A stretch of 64,000 nucleotides of DNA from assembly GCF_021431925.1 (NCBI RefSeq), contig NZ_CP090371.1, forward strand, positions 1,798,001 through 1,862,000. The letters run 5' to 3'. The translations under genes and the position numbers were made by a program. Each line of letters opens with the position of its first letter. Position 1 is the first letter of the stretch. The notes under the pieces are model-generated. The model ran no database searches, was not told the origin of the DNA, and worked only from the letters and a program-made list of their open reading frames with translations. This document shows positions 35,252-43,050 of the stretch, in pieces. Origin of the DNA: Halobaculum sp. CBA1158 (GTDB lineage Archaea > Halobacteriota > Halobacteria > Halobacteriales > Haloferacaceae).

Positions 35252-35296
35252 ATGACCGAACTCGCGACGACGATTCACGTCGGTGGTGGCCGATGA
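35252..35296 (+). CDS. 14-codon upstream ORF overlapping psmA
   Basis: ATG at 35252 opens a 14-residue frame (MTELATTIHVGGGR) that ends in TGA at 35294-35296, overlapping the psmA ATG by 4 nt (ATGA). It lies at the expected position for the first start codon after the promoter. It may couple or limit psmA translation. Whether the peptide is made is unknown, and it could simply be a chance frame in the leader. Confidence 0.35.
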   Translation: MTELATTIHVGGGR

Positions 35297-36090
35297 GAGG
35301 CAACGATCAGCAGGCGTACGACCGCGGTACGTCGCTGTTCTCGCCGGACGGCCGGATCTACCAGGTCGAGTACGCCCGCGAGGCCGTCTCTCGTGGCGCT
35401 CCCTCCGTCGGGGTCCGCACGAGCGAGGGCGTGGTCCTCGCCGCACAGGCGCAGGCGTCCTCCAGCCTGATGGAGTCGGAGTCGATCGAGAAGCTCCACA
35501 AGCTCGACGACCACGTCGGCACAGCCAGCGCCGGCCACGTCGCCGACGCCCGACAGCTCATCGACCAGGCGCGCCGGATGGCACAGGGCAACCGCCTGCG
35601 CTACCAGGAGCCCGTCGGTGTCGAGACGCTGACGAAGTACGTCACCGACCACATCCAGGAGAACACCCAGCGCGGCGGCACCCGTCCCTACGGCGCGGCG
35701 CTGCTCATCGGCGGCATCGAGAACGGCCGCCCGCGCCTGTTCGGCGCTGACCCCTCGGGCACGCCCCACGAGTGGAAGGCGACCGCCATCGGCGGGTCGC
35801 GACAGGAGATCCAGGAGCTGCTCGAGGAGGAGTGGACCGAGGAGCTCACGCTCGACGACGGGATCTCCCTGGCGCTGCGCGCGCTGTTCGAGGCGAACGA
35901 CGAACTCACCGCCGCCGACCTCTCGGTCGCGACCGTCGCCGAGTCGGGGTACGACTCCTTCACCGCCGACGAGATCGCCGACCTCGTCGAGAGCCTCGGA
36001 CTGGGCTCCGACGACGATGACGAGACGACCGACGACGAGGCGGACGCCGGCGGCGCAGACGACGCTGACGACGCGGACGACGAGGAGTAA
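35293..36090 (+). CDS. psmA: proteasome alpha subunit
   Basis: 265-residue structural subunit of the 20S proteasome, forming the outer rings that gate substrate entry. The alpha signature YDRGTSLFSPDGRIYQVEYAREAV is at the N-terminus, followed by GVVLAAQAQASSSLMES and GTRPYGAALLIGGIENGRPRLFGADPSG. The last 30 residues are an Asp/Glu-rich tail. The motif for activator docking is not obvious because of this tail. The gene is preceded by a short overlapping ORF and a palindrome-containing promoter, and stands alone. Confidence 0.97.
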   Translation: MRGNDQQAYDRGTSLFSPDGRIYQVEYAREAVSRGAPSVGVRTSEGVVLAAQAQASSSLMESESIEKLHKLDDHVGTASAGHVADARQLIDQARRMAQGNRLRYQEPVGVETLTKYVTDHIQENTQRGGTRPYGAALLIGGIENGRPRLFGADPSGTPHEWKATAIGGSRQEIQELLEEEWTEELTLDDGISLALRALFEANDELTAADLSVATVAESGYDSFTADEIADLVESLGLGSDDDDETTDDEADAGGADDADDADDEE

Positions 36091-36156
36091 TCGCTCGCCC
36101 TCCGCGCTCTCGTCGTGATCGGGCGATTTACGCTCCCGTCGCCCCGCTACGTTCTC

Positions 36157-36996
36157 ATGACCGACGACGAGGCGGACGGCTCGCTCGCGACGACGTTCGG
36201 ACGCGTTCGCGTGTTCCCGATCAAGTCGCTCGACGGCGTCGACGTGGACGCGGCGACGCTGGCTCCGGGAGGCGGACTCGCCCCCGACCGCGAGTTCGCC
36301 CTGCTCGACGCGGACGGCGACTACGTGAACGGCAAGAACGAGCGGCGTATCCACCGCGTGTCGGCCGAGTTCGACCTCGAGGCGCGGACCGTCTCGCTCG
36401 ACGCCCCGCACGACGCCGACGCCCCGCGTCCGGCGGCGTTCGATCTCGACGACCCGGACGACCGCGAGGGGATCGCCTCGTGGGTCGGGGAGTTCCTCGG
36501 GTACGACGTTCGGCTGGTCGGCGAGCGCGCCGGCGGCTACCCCGACGACACGGAACTCGCGGGGCCGACGGTGATCTCTCGGGGGACGCTCCGGGAAGTC
36601 GCCTCGTGGTTCGACGGCGTGAGCGTCGACTCGATGCGGCGTCGCCTGCGCGCGAACGTCGAACTCGCGGGCGAGGAGGCGTTCGCGGAGGACCGCCTGG
36701 TCGCGGACCCCGGCGAGCGCGTCCGGTTCCGCGTCGGCGACGCGGACCTGCTCGGGGTGAATCCCTGTCAACGGTGTGCGGTCCCCTCGCGGGATCCCGA
36801 CACCGGCGAGGAGTACGAGGGGTTCCGCACGCGCTTCATCGCCAGGCGCGAGGAGACGATGCCCGACTGGAGCGGGGGCGGGCGATTCGATCACGCCTTC
36901 CGCCTGATGGTGAACACCGTCGTCCCGGACACGAGCGTCGGCGAGTCCCTCGGCGTCGGCGACGAGGTGCGGATCGTCGGGACCGAATCCGAGTAG
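36157..36996 (+). CDS. MOSC domain-containing protein
   Basis: 279-residue protein of the mARC/YcbX-like group. An N-terminal MOSC_N beta-barrel (VRVFPIKSLDGVDVD, LAPDREFALLDADGDYVNGK) is followed by the MOSC domain. That domain contains GVNPCQRCAVPSRDPDTGE with the conserved Cys that binds molybdenum cofactor sulfur, and a C-terminal GDEVRIVG. It probably reduces N-hydroxylated or related compounds; no ferredoxin domain is attached. ATG 36157 has a GATTTACG box about 30 nt upstream. Confidence 0.9.
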   Translation: MTDDEADGSLATTFGRVRVFPIKSLDGVDVDAATLAPGGGLAPDREFALLDADGDYVNGKNERRIHRVSAEFDLEARTVSLDAPHDADAPRPAAFDLDDPDDREGIASWVGEFLGYDVRLVGERAGGYPDDTELAGPTVISRGTLREVASWFDGVSVDSMRRRLRANVELAGEEAFAEDRLVADPGERVRFRVGDADLLGVNPCQRCAVPSRDPDTGEEYEGFRTRFIARREETMPDWSGGGRFDHAFRLMVNTVVPDTSVGESLGVGDEVRIVGTESE

Positions 36997-37047
36997 CCGG
37001 CGCGGTCGTCGCGTTCCGCGCGACGGTCTCCGGGCCCTCGGGAACCG

Positions 37048-37317
37048 TTACTCGCCGTGCTCCTCGTACTCCTCGGGCGTGTACGTCTTGATCTCCAGGG
37101 CGTGGACCTCTTTCGTCATCGCGTCGCCGACGGCGTCGTACACCATCTCGTGTTGCTGGACGAGCGACTTCCCCTCGAATGCGGGCGAGACGACGACGGC
37201 CGCGAAGTGAGCGTCCTCGTGGTCCGGGTCCGGCGCGCGCGGCGTCGTGACGGTGGCGTCGCAGTCGTCGATGCCGGCCTCGATCGCGGTCTCCACGTCG
37301 GCAGGGCTCATGCTCAT
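37048..37317 (-). CDS. BolA family protein
   Basis: 89-residue BolA/IbaG-like protein. It has the class II KH-like fold pattern IDDCDATVTTPR, AHFAAVVVSPAFEGKSLVQQHEMVYDAV and the C-terminal VHALEIKTYTPEEY. The central FEGKSLVQQHEMVY replaces the usual BolA motif FxGxxxxxRHR. Family members work with monothiol glutaredoxins in iron-sulfur trafficking. Two ATGs (37317, 37311) are possible; a CTTTTTCC box about 28 nt upstream supports the first. Confidence 0.9.
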   Translation of the reverse strand: MSMSPADVETAIEAGIDDCDATVTTPRAPDPDHEDAHFAAVVVSPAFEGKSLVQQHEMVYDAVGDAMTKEVHALEIKTYTPEEYEEHGE

Positions 37318-37424
37318 GGGCGAGGGTGGGCGGTCGTCGGGGAAAAAGCGGTCGGTGCGGGCGGCGACGTCGACGGACGCGCGGTCCCGACGGGCTTACC
37401 ACCCGAGGCGGGAAACGGGCGGTC

Positions 37425-37907
37425 GTGAGCGCCGGCACCGCCGAGGGCGACGACCCCGCGGACGCGGTTCGCGAGCGGCTGCTGTCCGAGCACGGCGCGC
37501 TGTTCGACGCCGTCGACGCCGTCGCCGACGCGGTCGCGGCGCGGTGGGAAAACCCCGGCAGCGACGACGACGGCACGGCCGACGGCCCGCCCGTGACCGC
37601 CGATCGCGACGCGGTGGTGCCGGCGATGCGCGACGCGCTCGCGGCCGCGGACCTGCTCGACCGCCTCCCCGCGACGCTCGCGACGGGCGCGAACGCGCTC
37701 GGCGTCGACCTGCCGGCCTCCCCCGTTCCGACCCCTCCGTACCTGGTCGTGACTGCCACCGGGCCAGTTGTGCGGGCGACGTTCCCCGACCGCGGGCGAC
37801 TCGTGATATCCGTGCGCGTGTTCGATGTTGACCGCGACGGCGACGCTCCCGCGTACCGCCGGGTCGACGCGGACGCCCGGGAGGCGCTGACCGTGGAACT
37901 CCGCTGA
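37425..37907 (+). CDS. conserved haloarchaeal hypothetical protein
   Basis: 160-residue acidic protein of unknown function. An N-terminal helical half (DAVRERLLSEHGALFDAVDAVADAVAARW) precedes a beta-rich C-terminal half (PYLVVTATGPVVRATFPDRGRLVISVRVF). There is no signal peptide or membrane segment. The GTG at 37425 is chosen because a CTTACC box lies about 30 nt upstream and earlier codons are Arg-rich. It is divergent from BolA. Confidence 0.78.
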   Translation: MSAGTAEGDDPADAVRERLLSEHGALFDAVDAVADAVAARWENPGSDDDGTADGPPVTADRDAVVPAMRDALAAADLLDRLPATLATGANALGVDLPASPVPTPPYLVVTATGPVVRATFPDRGRLVISVRVFDVDRDGDAPAYRRVDADAREALTVELR

Positions 37908-37963
37908 CTCCGTCGGAACTCGATCACGTGTGAACTTTTGTGGCGCGACGCGGAGTCGCCGGT

Positions 37964-39115
37964 ATGACCGAGATCGTCGACTACGAGTTGTACGCGGTGC
38001 CGCCGCGGTGGCTGTTCCTGAAGCTGGAGTGCGCGGACGGCTCCGTCGGCTGGGGCGAGCCCGTCGTCGAGGGACGCGCCCGGACCGTCCGAGGTGCGGT
38101 CGAGGAGCTGGTGGAGGAGTACCTGCTCGGCGAGGACCCCGCGCCCGTCGCCGACCACTGGGAGCGCCTCTACCGCGGGGGATTCTACCGCGGCGGTCCC
38201 GTCCTCATGTCGGCTATCGCCGGCATCGACCAGGCGCTGTGGGACCTCAAGGGCAAGCATCTCGGCGCGCCCGTCCACGAGCTGCTGGGGGGGCCGGTCC
38301 GCGAGCGCGTCCGGGTGTACCAGTGGGTCGGCGGCGACCGTCCCGAGGGCGTCGCGGAGGCGGCCGAGGCGAAGGTCGACGCCGGCTTCACCGCGCTGAA
38401 GATGAACGCGACGCCGGAACTGGAGCGCGTCGAGTCCCCGGACACGATCGACCAGGCCGCTGAACGCCTCAGAACGGTCCGGGAGGCCGTCGGCGACGAG
38501 GTCGACATCGGCGTCGACTTCCACGGCCGCGCGAGCAAGACCGCAGCGAAGCAACTGGCGGCGGCGCTGGAACCGCACGACCCGTTCTTCATCGAGGAGC
38601 CGGTCCTGCCGGAACACAACGACGCCCTCGCCGATATCGCCGCGAGCACGAGCACCCCGATCGCGACCGGGGAACGGATGTTCCATCGTACCGACTTCAA
38701 GGAGATACTGGAGGCGAACGCGGTCGACGTGATCCAGCCGGATCTGAGCCACGCCGGCGGAATCACCGAGTGTCAGCGGATCGCGTCGATGGCCGGCGCG
38801 TACGACGTGTCGGTCGCGCCGCATTGCCCGCTCGGGCCGGTCGCGCTGGCCTCCTGTCTCCAACTGGACGCCGTCGCGCCGAACGCGCTCATCCAGGAGC
38901 AGAGCCTCGACATCCACTACAACGAGACGAGCGACGTGCTCGACTACCTCGCCGACCCCTCGGTGTTCGAGTACGAAGACGGCTACGTCCCGGTCCCCGA
39001 CGGCCCGGGGCTCGGTATCGAGATTGACGAGGACGTGCTCCGCGAGCGCGACGGCCACGACGACTGGCACAACCCCGTCTGGCGGCGACCCGACGGGAGC
39101 GTCGCCGAGTGGTGA
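37964..39115 (+). CDS. mandelate racemase/enolase-family sugar acid dehydratase (galactonate dehydratase-like)
   Basis: 383-residue enolase-superfamily enzyme most like D-galactonate dehydratase. Order: N-terminal capping domain (WLFLKLECADGSVGWGEPVVEGRA), barrel with DIGVDFHGRASK (metal Asp and catalytic His), IEEPVLPEHNDAL, PIATGERMFHRTDF, VIQPDLSHAGGITECQRIA and VAPHCPLGPVALA. It would dehydrate a sugar acid to 2-keto-3-deoxy sugar acid. Neighbour SDR downstream may supply the sugar oxidation step. ATG 37964 with a GAACTTTTG element about 28 nt upstream. Confidence 0.88.
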   Translation: MTEIVDYELYAVPPRWLFLKLECADGSVGWGEPVVEGRARTVRGAVEELVEEYLLGEDPAPVADHWERLYRGGFYRGGPVLMSAIAGIDQALWDLKGKHLGAPVHELLGGPVRERVRVYQWVGGDRPEGVAEAAEAKVDAGFTALKMNATPELERVESPDTIDQAAERLRTVREAVGDEVDIGVDFHGRASKTAAKQLAAALEPHDPFFIEEPVLPEHNDALADIAASTSTPIATGERMFHRTDFKEILEANAVDVIQPDLSHAGGITECQRIASMAGAYDVSVAPHCPLGPVALASCLQLDAVAPNALIQEQSLDIHYNETSDVLDYLADPSVFEYEDGYVPVPDGPGLGIEIDEDVLRERDGHDDWHNPVWRRPDGSVAEW

Positions 39116-39213
39116 ACGGGGGACGAAGCCGCGATCCTCGACCGCCCACGACTGAATACCGACGGCGATCCCCGACTACCCGCGGCGGTATCGGGGTAGT
39201 CCGCGGCGACGAC

Positions 39214-39258
39214 GCCGAACAGCCGCCGGCGACGAGGCCGAACAGCCGCCGGCGACGA
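39214..39258. repeat. 22-bp tandem duplication, period 23
   Basis: Two identical 22-nt units beginning GCCGAACAGCCGCCGG, at 39214-39235 and 39237-39258, separated by one base. Each unit contains the self-complementary core GCCGGC-like CGCCGGCG. Recent slippage is the likely origin. Confidence 0.75.
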
Positions 39259-39285
39259 TGATCGGACCGGAAACCGGGTGGGACT

Positions 39286-39393
39286 GAAAGGGGCCGGCGT
39301 TCTGCGGGAAGGAGCGGACCGGTGAGCACCGCAGGGAGCGAAGCGACCGAGGAGCGCGCCGGCCGCACCGACCGCAGAACGCCGGGGGCTTTC
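39286..39393. repeat. 108-bp inverted-repeat element (MITE-like candidate)
   Basis: Ends are complementary over 22 nt with three central mismatches. The inner 14 nt (CCGGCGTTCTGCGG at 39294-39307 and CCGCAGAACGCCGG at 39372-39385) are perfect, flanked by GAAAG/CTTTC. The 64-nt centre holds the haloarchaeal motif GAGCGAAGCGACCGAGGAGC. No target-site duplication is evident, so mobile origin is unproven. Confidence 0.5.
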
Positions 39394-39551
39394 GGACGGA
39401 TCGTCGCAGCAACTGTCACCGTGACGGCGGTCACGGTCACCGCGACGGCTGCCGCAGTCATCGTGACGAGCACACCGACGACCTCGGCGGCGACACGGGC
39501 CGATCACGAACCAAGCATCAAGTCACCCGACCGAGACCACTCGAACACCGA

Positions 39552-40376
39552 ATGACCAGCTTCGACACCGCCGCCATCGACGAACTCCGTCCCCGGAACC
39601 GGTATGAGAACAGCGTCGCCGTCGTCACCGGGTCCACCCGCGGGATCGGCGCGGGCGTCGCCAAGCGCCTGGCCGCCGAGGGGGCCCGGGTCGTCGTCAC
39701 CGGGCGCAGCAAGGACGCCGGCGCGGAAACCGTCGCCGACATCGAGGACGCCGGCGGCGAGGCGGTGTTCGTCCGAGCTGACATGCGCGAGCCCGACGAC
39801 ATCGCGGCGCTGTTCGAGGCGACCGCCGACGAGTTCGGCCGCCTCGACGTGCTCGTCAACAACGCCGGCGTCGAGACGTACACCGCCGCCGACGAGGCCG
39901 AGATGGACGACTGGAACTTCGTCCTCGAGACGGACTTCCGCTCGTACTGGCTCTGCGCGAAGCACGCCCGCGAGCACATGGACGAGGGGGCCATCGTCAA
40001 CATGTCCAGTAACCACGCGTTCGCGACGACGCCGAGCATCTTCCCGTACAACGCGGTGAAAGCCGGGATCAACGGAATGACGCGCGCGATGGCGGTCGAC
40101 TTTGGCCCGGACGTGCGCGTGAATACGGTGAACCCGGGCTGGGTCGCCATCGACCGCACCACCGGCGACATGGACGACGAGCGGCGCGAGGAACTCGCGA
40201 GCATCCACCCTACTGGTCGGATCGGAACGCCCGAGGACGTCGCCAGCGCGGTCGCGTTTCTCGCCAGCGACGAGGCCGGCTTCGTGACCGGCGCGAGCCT
40301 CACCGTCGACGGCGGCCGCGACGCCGTGCTGCAGGACGACTTTCTGCCCGATTACCGCGAGCGACGCGAGGAGTGA
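39552..40376 (+). CDS. SDR-family dehydrogenase
   Basis: 274-residue short-chain dehydrogenase/reductase. Cofactor motif VVTGSTRGIGAGVAKRLA, structural NNAG (VLVNNAGVE), catalytic Ser in IVNMSSNHAF and the Tyr/Lys pair in YNAVKAG are all present, then NTVNPGWVAID and the C-terminal SLTVDGGRD. It resembles sugar 1-dehydrogenases of archaeal semi-phosphorylative pathways, fitting the sugar acid dehydratase next door. Substrate not determinable. Confidence 0.9.
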   Translation: MTSFDTAAIDELRPRNRYENSVAVVTGSTRGIGAGVAKRLAAEGARVVVTGRSKDAGAETVADIEDAGGEAVFVRADMREPDDIAALFEATADEFGRLDVLVNNAGVETYTAADEAEMDDWNFVLETDFRSYWLCAKHAREHMDEGAIVNMSSNHAFATTPSIFPYNAVKAGINGMTRAMAVDFGPDVRVNTVNPGWVAIDRTTGDMDDERREELASIHPTGRIGTPEDVASAVAFLASDEAGFVTGASLTVDGGRDAVLQDDFLPDYRERREE

Positions 40377-40384
40377 CCGCGCCG

Positions 40385-40495
40385 GCGACCCCGACCGCTT
40401 GCGGCTCGCTTCGCTCACGGCTCACTTCGTTCACCGTTCACATCGAGGCGCTCACTCCGTTCGCGCCTCGCGTCGCTCACCGTCGGTGCGCCGCG
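40385..40495. repeat. degenerate TCGCTTCGCTCAC repeats between convergent genes
   Basis: Variants of CTCGCTTCGCTCAC, CTCACTTCGTTCAC, CTCACTCCGTTCGC and CTCGCGTCGCTCAC succeed one another in the gap between the 3' ends of the SDR gene and tRNA-Lys. The complementary motif occurs at about 39335-39350. Such short motifs are common in haloarchaeal intergenic DNA; a termination or topology role is possible. Confidence 0.55.
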
Positions 40496-40502
40496 AGAAG
40501 TA

Positions 40503-40576
40503 CGGGCTTGGAGGGAGTTGAACCCCCGACCGACGGATTAAGAGTCCGTCGCTCTCCCTGACTGAGCTACAAGCCC
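40503..40576 (-). tRNA. tRNA-Lys (anticodon CTT)
   Basis: 74-nt tRNA on the minus strand. Acceptor GGGCTTG/CAAGCCC, D-stem GCTC/GAGC, anticodon stem ACGGA/TCCGT with loop CTCTTAA (anticodon CTT), T-stem GGGGG/CCCTC with loop TTCAACT. Discriminator G; no intron and no encoded CCA. A GCTAAAAG box at 40603-40610 (CTTTTAGC on the minus strand) is its likely TATA element, about 30 nt upstream. Confidence 0.97.
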
Positions 40577-40686
40577 TTGCGTTTCGCGAGAAACGGGGGC
40601 GAGCTAAAAGGCCTTCCGTTTCCCGGGCAGGGCGGCCGTGAACGAACATCACCGCTTAAGTGTCGGCCGGCCGGATTCCGCTTCAC

Positions 40687-42159
40687 ATGAGCACCGCGGT
40701 CACCGTCTCCTCGATGTCGACGTACGCCATTCTCGGCTGCGGGAGCGTCGGTCACGCGGTCGCCGACGAACTGACGGAGGAGGGCAAGGACGTGCTGATC
40801 CTCGACAAGGACGAGTCCCGCGTGGAGGCGCTCCGCGACCAGGATCTCAACGCGCAGACCCAGAACATCGCCGAGGACGCGGTGGCCGGGGTCGTCGCCG
40901 ACCGCGACGTGATCCTCATCCTCTCGTCGGACGTGGACGCCAACAAGGCCGCCGTCCGCGCCATCCGCGAGCACGGCAACGACCAGTACATCGTCGTGCG
41001 CGCCTCGGACCCGGTCAGCGAGGACGAACTGGCCGAACTCGGTGCAGACGTGGTGATCAACCCCTCGACGGTCATCGCCGACTCGGCGCTGCGCTCGCTG
41101 GAGTCCGGGGAGCTGGAGTACAAGGCCCGACAGCTCGCGGACATCCTCGAGAACACCGACGGGAAGCTCGCGGTGCTGGCCCACGACAACCCCGACCCGG
41201 ACTCCATCGCCGCCGCGGTCGCGCTGCGCGCCATCGCCGCCGAGTTCGACGTGGAGGCGGACATCCTCTACGACGGCGAGATCGGCCACCAGGAGAACCG
41301 CGCGTTCGTCAACACCCTCGGAATCGACCTCCACGCCCGCGAAGACGCCAAGCCGCTGGAGAGCTACGGCGCGCTCGCGCTCGTCGATTACGCCGAGACC
41401 GGCGGCAGCGAGGTCGACGCCTCCGTCGACGTCTACATCGACCACGACGAACCCGAGGAGCCGATCGACGCGACGTTCACCGACATCCGTAAGAACGTCT
41501 CCTCGACGTCGACCATCCTGACCAAGTACCTCCAGGAGTTCGACCTCTCGCCCGACGAGACGGTCGCGACCGCGCTGCTGTACGGCATCCGCGCGGAGAC
41601 GGTCGACTTCAAGCGCGACACCACGCCCGCGGACCTGACGGCGGCGGCGTACCTCCACCCGTTCGCCAACCACGACACCCTGGAAGACGTGGAGTCGCCG
41701 AGCATGAGTCCGGAGACGCTGGACGTGCTCGCGGAGGCGATCCAGAACCGCGAGGTGCAGGGCAGCCACCTCATCTCCAACGCGGGGTTCGTCCGCGATC
41801 GCGAGGCCCTGGCTCAGGCGGCCCAGCAGCTCCTGAACCTGGAGGGGATCACCACCTCCGCCGTCTTCGGCATCGCCGACGACACCATCACCCTCGCCGC
41901 GCGCTCGAAGGACATCCGCATCAACATCGGAAACGTTCTCCGGGACGCCTTCTCCGACGTCGGCGAGGCCGCCGGTCACTCCAAGCAGGGCAGCGCGGAG
42001 ATCCCGCTGGGGCTGTTCACCGGGATCGAGACCACCGAGTCGAACCGCGACACCCTGCTGCAACTCTCCGAGGAGGCCGTCCGAAAGAAGCTGTTCGACG
42101 CGATGGGCGTCGAGAGCACCAGTTCGGGATCGAGCGGCGAGTCCGGAAACGGCTCCTGA
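40687..42159 (+). CDS. TrkA-N (RCK) / DHH phosphoesterase fusion protein
   Basis: 490-residue two-domain protein. Residues about 10-135 are a TrkA-N Rossmann fold (YAILGCGSVGHAVADELTEEGKDVLILDKDESRVEAL), with ASDPVSEDELAELGADVVINPS. Residues about 150-470 are a DHH/DHHA1 phosphoesterase with the catalytic VLAHDNPDPDSIAAAVALRAIA, VDYAET, VDVYIDHDEP and a C-terminal DHHA1 motif region. Such fusions suggest a nucleotide-sensing module controlling hydrolysis of a dinucleotide or short nucleic acid. ATG 40687 has a CTTAAGTG TATA-like box about 30 nt upstream. Confidence 0.92.
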   Translation: MSTAVTVSSMSTYAILGCGSVGHAVADELTEEGKDVLILDKDESRVEALRDQDLNAQTQNIAEDAVAGVVADRDVILILSSDVDANKAAVRAIREHGNDQYIVVRASDPVSEDELAELGADVVINPSTVIADSALRSLESGELEYKARQLADILENTDGKLAVLAHDNPDPDSIAAAVALRAIAAEFDVEADILYDGEIGHQENRAFVNTLGIDLHAREDAKPLESYGALALVDYAETGGSEVDASVDVYIDHDEPEEPIDATFTDIRKNVSSTSTILTKYLQEFDLSPDETVATALLYGIRAETVDFKRDTTPADLTAAAYLHPFANHDTLEDVESPSMSPETLDVLAEAIQNREVQGSHLISNAGFVRDREALAQAAQQLLNLEGITTSAVFGIADDTITLAARSKDIRINIGNVLRDAFSDVGEAAGHSKQGSAEIPLGLFTGIETTESNRDTLLQLSEEAVRKKLFDAMGVESTSSGSSGESGNGS

Positions 42160-42239
42160 CGGATCTCCCCGTCGTCGCCCGAGTCTCCCGAGTCGCCGAA
42201 AGATTCTTGTGCGGTGTGTCACCAACGCACACACGAGAG

Positions 42240-42326
42240 GTGGTCGTCATCGAACGGGCCCGAAACACCACGGACGAAGCCGACTCGGAGACGACCGAGG
42301 CGACCCGCGCACCGATCGACGACTGA
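42240..42326 (+). CDS. possible 28-residue acidic peptide
   Basis: From GTG 42240 to the TGA at 42324-42326 the frame reads VVVIERARNTTDEADSET and continues acidic, with haloarchaeal codon choice. An AAGATTCTT box about 30 nt upstream would suit a leaderless start; an in-frame GTG at 42216 would give 36 residues. No homology recognised; it is easily a chance frame. Confidence 0.25.
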   Translation: MVVIERARNTTDEADSETTEATRAPIDD

Positions 42327-42385
42327 CCGAATCCGATCGAATCGACGGCTGATCGACCCCGAACGAATCGGCAAACGAACGAACT

Positions 42386-42463
42386 CGCGATCGAATCGCC
42401 CGTCGAACCCGGAATCGCTCGCGAAACACGGACCCGCGATCGAATCGCCCGTCGAACCCGGAA
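42386..42463. repeat. 29-bp exact direct repeat, period 49
   Basis: The 29-nt sequence beginning CGCGATCGAATCGCCCGTCG occurs at 42386-42414 and 42435-42463, separated by 20 nt of different sequence. Two units are too few for a CRISPR call, and no cas gene is near. A duplicated regulatory or recombination element is possible. Confidence 0.75.
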
Positions 42464-42661
42464 CAGTACGGATCCGATCCGTGCTGGTCCGCCCCCGTCG
42501 GACACGGTCGGCGGCGTCGACGTTCCTCCCGTCGGTCGGAGTCGTTGACGATGCCGACGCTCGCGAGCGCCGGATCCGTCGTCGCCGCGATGCCACTCTC
42601 GGAGGCGTCGATGTGCGCCGTGAAACTCGTGAAAAACCGGGGACGAAGCGAATCGAGGCGG

Positions 42662-42958
42662 CTACGCGACGGCCTCCTCGTCGCCGTTCTCCTGTTTCAG
42701 GCGTTCGACCGTGTCGTTGACGAGGATCACGTCGCCGACGGCCCGAACCCACCGATACGGGATCATCACGCCCTTGCCCGGATCGATCCGGCTCCCGAAC
42801 AGTTCGTCGCTGACCGCCGACAGGGCCAGTCCGGTGACCGCCTGCGAATCCAAGTCGAGGCGCACGTCCTCGACCTCCCCCACGAACACACCGTTGTTGG
42901 AGTAGACCTCGCGTCCGACGAGCGTCGTGATCTCCTGTGGTGCCGCGTCAGCGTCCAT
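42662..42958 (-). CDS. PRC-barrel domain protein
   Basis: 98-residue single PRC-barrel protein: EITTLVGREVYSNNGVFVGEVEDVRLDLDSQAVTGLAL, then GVMIPYRWVRAVGDVILVNDTVERL. Archaeal PRC-barrel proteins of this size are implicated in RNA processing and cell division (CdpB-type), but I cannot assign a specific role. ATG at 42956-42958 with TTTAATA about 25 nt upstream, consistent with a leaderless transcript. Confidence 0.92.
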   Translation of the reverse strand: MDADAAPQEITTLVGREVYSNNGVFVGEVEDVRLDLDSQAVTGLALSAVSDELFGSRIDPGKGVMIPYRWVRAVGDVILVNDTVERLKQENGDEEAVA

Positions 42959-43050
42959 GCACCGGCGAACGGCACCGCGGGTATTAAAGCCGTTCCCACG
43001 CGTCTCGCGCCTGTCGGACGATCCGCCGTCGCGGCCGACGGCGACCCGAC

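Larger units (their letters stand above)
39116..39551. other. intergenic region with tandem and inverted repeats
   Basis: 435 bp between the dehydratase and the SDR. It contains a 22-bp unit duplicated in tandem (39214-39235 and 39237-39258) and an inverted-repeat element (39286-39393). A plus-strand frame from GTG 39322 to 39555 encodes 77 residues, with one Ala/Val/Thr-rich stretch that could be membrane-spanning; its stop overlaps the SDR start. Because the frame runs through the repeats I leave it uncalled. Confidence 0.5.
42160..42661. other. 500-bp intergenic region with direct repeats
   Basis: Non-coding in appearance: longer frames are Arg/Ser-rich. It contains a 29-bp exact direct repeat (separate entry), repeated GATCGAATCG words, and one short frame at 42240-42326 with acidic composition. 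An AAGATTCTTGTG stretch at about 42200-42210 is promoter-like. Confidence 0.5.

Noticed and set aside
36836-39070. 744-residue minus-strand frame
   Set aside because: Antisense to MOSC, the hypothetical protein and the sugar acid dehydratase; only the short in-phase BolA gene nearby (different frame) is real on that strand.
39322-39555. 77-residue frame with one possible membrane helix
   Set aside because: Runs across the inverted-repeat element and overlaps the SDR start; no conserved pattern seen.
42386-42463. CRISPR array
   Set aside because: Only two copies of the 29-mer with one 20-nt spacer, and no cas genes nearby.
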